This document shows positions 59,377 to 64,000 of a DNA stretch of 64,000 nt, piece after piece (the first letter of the stretch is position 1; the number at the start of each line of letters is the position of its first letter). Under the pieces are notes generated by a model that saw only the letters and a program-made list of their open reading frames with translations, was not told where the DNA came from and made no database searches. A program made the position numbers and the translations under genes. This DNA is from Massilia phosphatilytica (lineage in GTDB: Bacteria > Pseudomonadota > Gammaproteobacteria > Burkholderiales > Burkholderiaceae_D), in contig NZ_PUIP01000002.1 in the NCBI RefSeq assembly GCF_002968015.1, forward strand, positions 496,001 to 560,000, in the 5' to 3' direction.

Positions 59377-60833
59377 CGCCGCGCCAGGATACGTTCGCAC
59401 AGCTCGAACGCCGCCTGGGTCAGCAAGGCCAGCAGCGCGGCCGGGATCGCGCCTGCCAGCAACATGTCGTTGTCGTTGAGCGCAAGGCCCGTCGTGATGC
59501 GTTCGCCGAAGCCGCCCGCGCCGATGAAAGCGGCGATGGTCGCCGTGCCGACGCTCATCACGGCCGCCGTCTTCACGCCGGCGAGAATGGTCGACATGGC
59601 CAGCGGCAATTCGACCTCGACCAGCGACTGCCGCCGGGTCAGCCCCAGCGCCAGCGCCGCCGTGCGCAGGCCGGACGGCACCTGCAGCAGTCCCGTGCAC
59701 GTATTGCGCACGATGGGCAGCAGCGCGTACGCGCACAGGGCGACGAGGGCCGGGACGGTGCCGATGCGGCCGAGCAGCGGGATCAGGATCGCCAGCAGCG
59801 CCAGCGACGGCACGGTCTGCAGCACGCCCGCCACGGCCAGCACGGCCTGGCGCAGGCGCGGCACGAGTGCGGCCACGATGCCGAGCGGAATGCCGGCGAC
59901 GCAGCCCAGCAGGACGGCCAGCACGACCAGCAGCAGGTGCTGGCGTGCAAGGTTCATGAAGCCATTGCCGAACGTTTTAGCGAACAGGCCGTCGTGGACA
60001 GTCGATGGGGCAGCGTGGGATAACCACGTCCGCGCAACCGCCCCGAAGTTCTGGCCATCCAGCTCGGCCGCGGCATTCATCGCGATCATGTCGTCGGCCT
60101 TGATCGTGCCCTCCAACTGCTCGATGGCATGCCACGCCTGCGGAAACCGCTGCGGCACGTCGAGCCGGTACAGCAGCACGGCGTCGTAGCGCGGAAAATA
60201 CTGCTTGTCGTCGTCCAGCACGCGCAAGCCGTACTGGCGGATCTTGGCATCCGTCGAATAGATGTCGATGGCGTCGACCTGGCGCTGCGCGAGCGCCTCG
60301 TAGGCGATGCCGTGGTCCAGGCCGCGCGGTTGCTGCGCCAGGCCGTAGCGCCGCGCGAGGCCCGGCCAGCCGTCGGCGCGGCCCAGGAATTCATGCGACA
60401 GCCCGATTTTCATGTCCGGATGCTGCGCCAGGTCGGACAGCCGCCGCACGCTGGCGTCCCCGCGCACGGCCAGCGCGTAGCCGTTGGAAAAGCCCAGCGG
60501 CACGGCGACACCCAGGCCCAGCGGACGCAGCGCCGCGCGCATCGCATCGAGCGACGTCGGCTGTGGATTCTTGAGGATTTCCAGGTCGATGGTGCCCAGG
60601 TATTCCGGATAGACGTCGATCGCGCCCGAGCGCAGCGCGCCCAGCACGATGGCGGTGTTGCCCAGGCCTTGCTTATGTTCGGCCGGTCCCGTGCGCGCCG
60701 CGGTCTGGGTCAGGATCTCGCCCAGGATGTACGACTCGGTGAAGCGCTTGGAGCCCACGCGCAGGGGCTCGTCGGCATGGGCGGACGACAGGATGCCGGC
60801 GCAGGCGAGCACCAGCATGGCGAATCTCAGCAT
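59364..60833 (-). CDS. fused OpuC-type binding protein and ABC permease
   Basis: 489 residues. Signal peptide (1-20); a periplasmic OpuAC-type binding domain (about 22-275: RVGSKRFTESYILGEIL, LGALRSGAIDVYPEYLGTI); then five or six membrane helices of a BPD permease (about 295-480) with the EAA-like loop LALGLTRRQSLVEVELPLAMSTIL. It imports quaternary amines or similar compounds but needs a separate ATPase, which is not in the window. It follows hutI by 30 bp on the same strand, so a role in uptake of histidine-related compounds (as HutXWV) is possible. Confidence 0.88.
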   Translation of the reverse strand: MLRFAMLVLACAGILSSAHADEPLRVGSKRFTESYILGEILTQTAARTGPAEHKQGLGNTAIVLGALRSGAIDVYPEYLGTIDLEILKNPQPTSLDAMRAALRPLGLGVAVPLGFSNGYALAVRGDASVRRLSDLAQHPDMKIGLSHEFLGRADGWPGLARRYGLAQQPRGLDHGIAYEALAQRQVDAIDIYSTDAKIRQYGLRVLDDDKQYFPRYDAVLLYRLDVPQRFPQAWHAIEQLEGTIKADDMIAMNAAAELDGQNFGAVARTWLSHAAPSTVHDGLFAKTFGNGFMNLARQHLLLVVLAVLLGCVAGIPLGIVAALVPRLRQAVLAVAGVLQTVPSLALLAILIPLLGRIGTVPALVALCAYALLPIVRNTCTGLLQVPSGLRTAALALGLTRRQSLVEVELPLAMSTILAGVKTAAVMSVGTATIAAFIGAGGFGERITTGLALNDNDMLLAGAIPAALLALLTQAAFELCERILARRYSD

Positions 60834-60863
60834 GCGGATTCCGGTGGCGTTGTGGATGAGCGA

Positions 60864-62075
60864 TCAGGATACCCGATCGCGCCACACGCCGGCACGGACA
60901 ACGCCCCGGCACGGGTTCGCGCCGATCGCATACGCCAGGTCGGCCGGGCGGGCGATGTCCCACAGGGCGAAGTCGGCGCGCTGGCCCGGCGCCAAGGTGC
61001 CGGTCTCCGGCAGGCTCAGCGCGCGCGCCGCGTTGACGGTCACGCCGCGCAGCGCTTCCAGCGGCGTCAGGCGCCACAGCGTGCACGCCATGTTCAGCGC
61101 CAGCAGCAGGGACGTCATGGGCGACGTGCCCGGATTGCAGTCGGTGGCGACGGCCAGCGGCACGCCCGCGGCGCGCAGTTGCGCCAGCGGCGGCATGCGC
61201 GTCTCGCGCAGGAAGTAATACGCACCCGGCAGCAGCACGGCAACGGTGCCCGCACGCGCCATCGCGGCCACACCCTCTTCCGACAACCACTCCAGGTGAT
61301 CCGCGGACAGTCCGCCGTACTGTGCGACGAGCGCCGCGCCGCCCTGGTCCGACAGCTGCTCCGCATGCAGCTTCACGGGCAGGCCGAGGCGCCGTGCCAC
61401 GTCGAACACGCGCGCCGTCTGGTCGTGCGAAAAGCCGATGCGTTCGCAGAATGCGTCGACGGCATCCACGAGACCTTGCGCCGCAAGCGCCGGCAGCATC
61501 TCGCTGCACAACATGTCGATGTAGTCGTCCGCGCGGCCCGCGTACTCGGGCGGCAGTGCGTGCGCGCCGAGGAACGTCGTGCGGACGTCCACCGGCAGCA
61601 GTTCGCCCACGCGGCGCGCCACGCGCAGCATCTTCGCTTCCGTCTCCAGGTCGAGGCCGTAGCCGGACTTGATTTCCAGGGTCGTCACGCCCTCGGCCAG
61701 CAGCGCGCGGATGCGCGGCAGGCTGGCCTGCAGCAGGTGATCCTCTGATGCCGCGCGGGTGGCGCGCACGGTGGACATGATGCCGCCGCCGGCACGCGCG
61801 ATGTCTTCGTAGGTGGCGCCGTTCAGGCGCGCTTCCCATTCGTCGCTGCGGTTGCCCGCGTAGACGACGTGCGTATGGCAGTCGACGAGGCCCGGTGTCA
61901 GCCACAGGCCGCCGCAATCGTGCGTAGATAAAGCCGGCGGCGCCTCGGCGCGCGGTCCGACCCACGCGATGCGCCCGGCACGCACGGCCACCGCGCCATC
62001 CTCGATGATCCCGTAGCCGTCCGCCAGCGTCGCGACGCGCGCGTTCGCGTACAGGACGTCGACGGCTTCACTCAT
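60864..62075 (-). CDS. hutI: imidazolonepropionase
   Basis: 403 residues of the amidohydrolase superfamily. [18 protein letters not shown] gives the His-x-His, with [13 protein letters not shown] and [11 protein letters not shown] as the other metal and catalytic segments. It hydrolyses imidazolonepropionate to formiminoglutamate, the third step of histidine breakdown. The ATG at 62075 overlaps the hutD stop by 8 bp; an upstream extension is rejected. Confidence 0.97.
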   Translation of the reverse strand: MSEAVDVLYANARVATLADGYGIIEDGAVAVRAGRIAWVGPRAEAPPALSTHDCGGLWLTPGLVDCHTHVVYAGNRSDEWEARLNGATYEDIARAGGGIMSTVRATRAASEDHLLQASLPRIRALLAEGVTTLEIKSGYGLDLETEAKMLRVARRVGELLPVDVRTTFLGAHALPPEYAGRADDYIDMLCSEMLPALAAQGLVDAVDAFCERIGFSHDQTARVFDVARRLGLPVKLHAEQLSDQGGAALVAQYGGLSADHLEWLSEEGVAAMARAGTVAVLLPGAYYFLRETRMPPLAQLRAAGVPLAVATDCNPGTSPMTSLLLALNMACTLWRLTPLEALRGVTVNAARALSLPETGTLAPGQRADFALWDIARPADLAYAIGANPCRGVVRAGVWRDRVS

Positions 62076-62685
62076 ACATGCCGTCCTCGTTGTCGAGGTC
62101 GTTCTCGTCGTCGTAGTAATGGATGTCGACGATGAAGATGGCGCCCTGCTCCGCCCGCAGCTTCCACTTCGTGTCCGCATCGAGCACGACGGCGTCGAAG
62201 CGCACGAGGTTGATGCGCTGGTCGTCGCTGCACAATTCCAGGCTGTCGCCTTCGGCCAGGAACAGCACGGTGACGTCGGCGCGTGCGACGAACGTGGAAT
62301 CGCCGTCGAGCCGGCGGCGGCCAAAGCGGTGCCAGCAGCGGTCCGTGCGGGTCATCACGTTGAAGTCGGTGCTGGCGCCGCGATTCAGCTTGGCTTCCAC
62401 GCGCGACTCGCCGTCGAACGCGGCGACCGGTTCGCCCTTCGACAGCAGGGTGGGCGTGCCGTCGATGTCGAGCGTCATGCCGGGGCCGTCGACGAGCACC
62501 AGCGTGCGCTCCACGCCGGGGAACATGGAGAACGCGCCGTCGTTCGCGATCGTGGCGAGACTCACCCGCCAGTCGAAGTCGTCGAAGCCGGCGTCTGGCG
62601 GGAACACGGCGATCTCGATCGTGGTGCCGCCGCCGTTCTTCCACGACACCGGCTCGAGGTTCGCATACGGAATCAGCATCGTCAT
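62068..62685 (-). CDS. hutD: HutD-family protein
   Basis: 205 residues starting [29 protein letters not shown], the HutD bicupin signature. HutD is thought to regulate or buffer the hut pathway (governor of histidine use), not to catalyse a step. The C-terminus is very acidic ([17 protein letters not shown]). It sits between hutF and hutI and overlaps hutI. Confidence 0.94.
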   Translation of the reverse strand: MTMLIPYANLEPVSWKNGGGTTIEIAVFPPDAGFDDFDWRVSLATIANDGAFSMFPGVERTLVLVDGPGMTLDIDGTPTLLSKGEPVAAFDGESRVEAKLNRGASTDFNVMTRTDRCWHRFGRRRLDGDSTFVARADVTVLFLAEGDSLELCSDDQRINLVRFDAVVLDADTKWKLRAEQGAIFIVDIHYYDDENDLDNEDGMYE

Positions 62686-62710
62686 GACTTGCACCCCTTC
62701 ATCGTTGGCA

Positions 62711-64000
62711 TCAATGTGCGTGCAGTGTACGCGCTGCGGCCTTGTAGCGCTGCGCGATCGCGTCCTGCGACTTGTGGCGGCCGCCCTGCACGACCCAGTG
62801 GCCGCCGGCCAGCACGTCGCGCACGAGGTTGTCGTTGCCGCTGAACAGGAAACGGCCCAGCACCTCATGTGGCGGCACGCCGTCCAGGTTCGGGTGCGCA
62901 CTGTCCAGCACGAGCAAGTCGGCGCGCCGGCCCTGTGCGAGCACGCCGAGACGGCGTCCGGCCGCCTGCGCCCCGCCCGCCAGCGCCTGCTGCCACAGGA
63001 AGGCGCCGACGTCGCGCTCCTCGCCATGGACGGCGATATTGCGGCGCTGGTGTGCAAGGCGCTGGCCGTATTCGAGCCAGCGCAGTTCTTCCACGGGGCT
63101 CTGCGACACGTGACTGTCGCTGCCGATGCCGAAGCGCCCGCCGGCCGCGATATAGGGCGCCAGCGGGAACAGGCCATCGCCCAGGTTCGCTTCCGTCGTC
63201 GGACACAGGCCCGCGACGGCGCCGCTGGCCGCGATGCGGTCGCGCTCCCCGTCCGACAGATGCGTCGCGTGCACGAGGCACCAGCGCGCGTCGACATCGG
63301 TCTGCTCCATCAGGTAGTCGACCGGCCGCATGCCGGTCGCCTCCTGGCACTGCGCCACTTCCAGTTGCTGCTCGGCGATGTGGATGTGCAGCGGCCGCCC
63401 GGCAGGCAGCGCCTGCACCAGCTCGCGCAACTGGCTGGCCGACGCGGCGCGAAGCGAATGCGGCGCCGCGCCCACTTCCAGCTGCGGCCCGCGCAAGGGT
63501 TCCAGCGCTTCGACGATGCGCAGCACCTGGGCGGGATCCGTGCGGAATCGTTCCTGGTCCTGGCGCAACGGTGTGTCGTTGAAACCCGCGTACGCATACA
63601 TCACGGGCAGCAGGGTCACGCCGATACCGGATTCATGGGCGGCCTGGGCGATGCGCTGCGCCGTCTCGGCCGGATTGCCGTAGACATGGCCACCGGGCGC
63701 GCGCTGTATGTAGTGGAATTCGCAGACGGACGTGTAGCCGTGGCGCAGGCATTCCGCGTACAGCTGCGCGGCCACGGCTTCCATCTGCTCGGGCGTAATG
63801 CGGTTGGCGACGCGGTACATCAGGTCGCGCCAGGTCCAGAAGCTGTCAGGCCCGCTGCCCGCCCGTTCGGTGAGACCGCCGATCGCGCGCTGGAACGCGT
63901 GCGAATGCAGGTTGATCATGCCGGGCAGGACGTAGTCCGCGCGCGCGACGCCGAGCGGCGGCGACGCCTCCGGCGCCACCTTCGTCAAGTCGCCGCGCAC
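62711..64000 (-). CDS. hutF: formimidoylglutamate deiminase (N-terminus outside the window)
   Basis: 429 residues are visible; about 25 N-terminal residues lie beyond base 64000. It is an amidohydrolase: PGMINLHSHAFQR (His-x-His), HIHIAEQQLEVAQCQ, CLVHATHLSD and FGIGSDSHVSQSPVEELRWLEYGQR. HutF converts formiminoglutamate to formylglutamate with loss of ammonia, so the organism uses the five-step histidine route. It is the first visible gene of hutF-hutD-hutI-ABC. Confidence 0.95.
   Translation of the reverse strand: MRGDLTKVAPEASPPLGVARADYVLPGMINLHSHAFQRAIGGLTERAGSGPDSFWTWRDLMYRVANRITPEQMEAVAAQLYAECLRHGYTSVCEFHYIQRAPGGHVYGNPAETAQRIAQAAHESGIGVTLLPVMYAYAGFNDTPLRQDQERFRTDPAQVLRIVEALEPLRGPQLEVGAAPHSLRAASASQLRELVQALPAGRPLHIHIAEQQLEVAQCQEATGMRPVDYLMEQTDVDARWCLVHATHLSDGERDRIAASGAVAGLCPTTEANLGDGLFPLAPYIAAGGRFGIGSDSHVSQSPVEELRWLEYGQRLAHQRRNIAVHGEERDVGAFLWQQALAGGAQAAGRRLGVLAQGRRADLLVLDSAHPNLDGVPPHEVLGRFLFSGNDNLVRDVLAGGHWVVQGGRHKSQDAIAQRYKAAARTLHAH

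Overview
The window is GC-rich chromosomal DNA of a betaproteobacterium. The complete phenylacetate (paa) cluster, the argH/pmbA/darP/mog housekeeping genes, a second infA of 87 codons, a DUF4214/RTX protein, LytTR regulation and abundant secreted or lipoprotein genes suggest the Oxalobacteraceae (Massilia/Duganella-like). That placement is inference from gene content, not from a marker gene. No rRNA, complete tRNA, CRISPR array, insertion sequence or prophage gene was seen.

Layout. 1-7,000: a truncated GlxA-type AraC regulator, YciI, the DNA repair glycosylase tag, an exported cyanophycinase, a GNAT enzyme, a secreted NTF2-like protein, argH, a KTSC protein, a HAD phosphatase and a cupin. 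7,134-19,777: leftward paaABCDE-G-H-I-K-J-Y-Z with the repressor gene paaX divergent from it. Ring activation to CoA, epoxidation, isomerisation, ring opening and beta-oxidation are all encoded, except for a PaaF-type hydratase. 19,778-26,642: DUF2442, an M14 carboxypeptidase, nfsB, an RTX/DUF4214 protein, then pmbA facing darP-mog-esterase. 26,649-30,733: an S41 peptidase, a LytTR/LytS two-component pair, a secreted protein and an AhpD/CMD-like protein. 30,827-35,731: a class III aminotransferase facing a kamA-like/MFS/FAH operon. 36,000-41,364: a soluble Cache sensor with a chemoreceptor, an AAG glycosylase, an HDOD protein, a transglutaminase-like TPR lipoprotein and infA. 41,690-48,070: a large periplasmic-sensor PAS/GGDEF/EAL protein, a secreted ricin-type lectin, a zincin-like protein without zinc ligands, rearranged relics and a hypoxanthine-DNA glycosylase. 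48,141-56,535: an RND efflux operon with a clear terminator, a hydrolase-fold protein that lacks its nucleophile, a tiny coupled ORF and a divergent LysR gene with a clear dyad operator. 56,581-64,000: a Mpo1-like protein, a glycine-zipper lipoprotein, an EamA exporter, a GNAT enzyme, and a leftward hut operon (hutF-hutD-hutI) that continues into a fused osmoprotectant-type binding protein/permease.

The most unusual parts are: (i) 45,213-48,070, where an inactive zincin-like gene and a DNA glycosylase gene are each accompanied by a decayed, rearranged second copy; (ii) the LysR / tiny ORF / inactive hydrolase / RND pump region; (iii) a KamA-like radical SAM protein without the usual PLP-lysine motif, linked to a transporter; (iv) a soluble Cache protein and chemoreceptor separated by an attenuator-like hairpin; and (v) the fused OpuC-like transporter gene in a hut operon.
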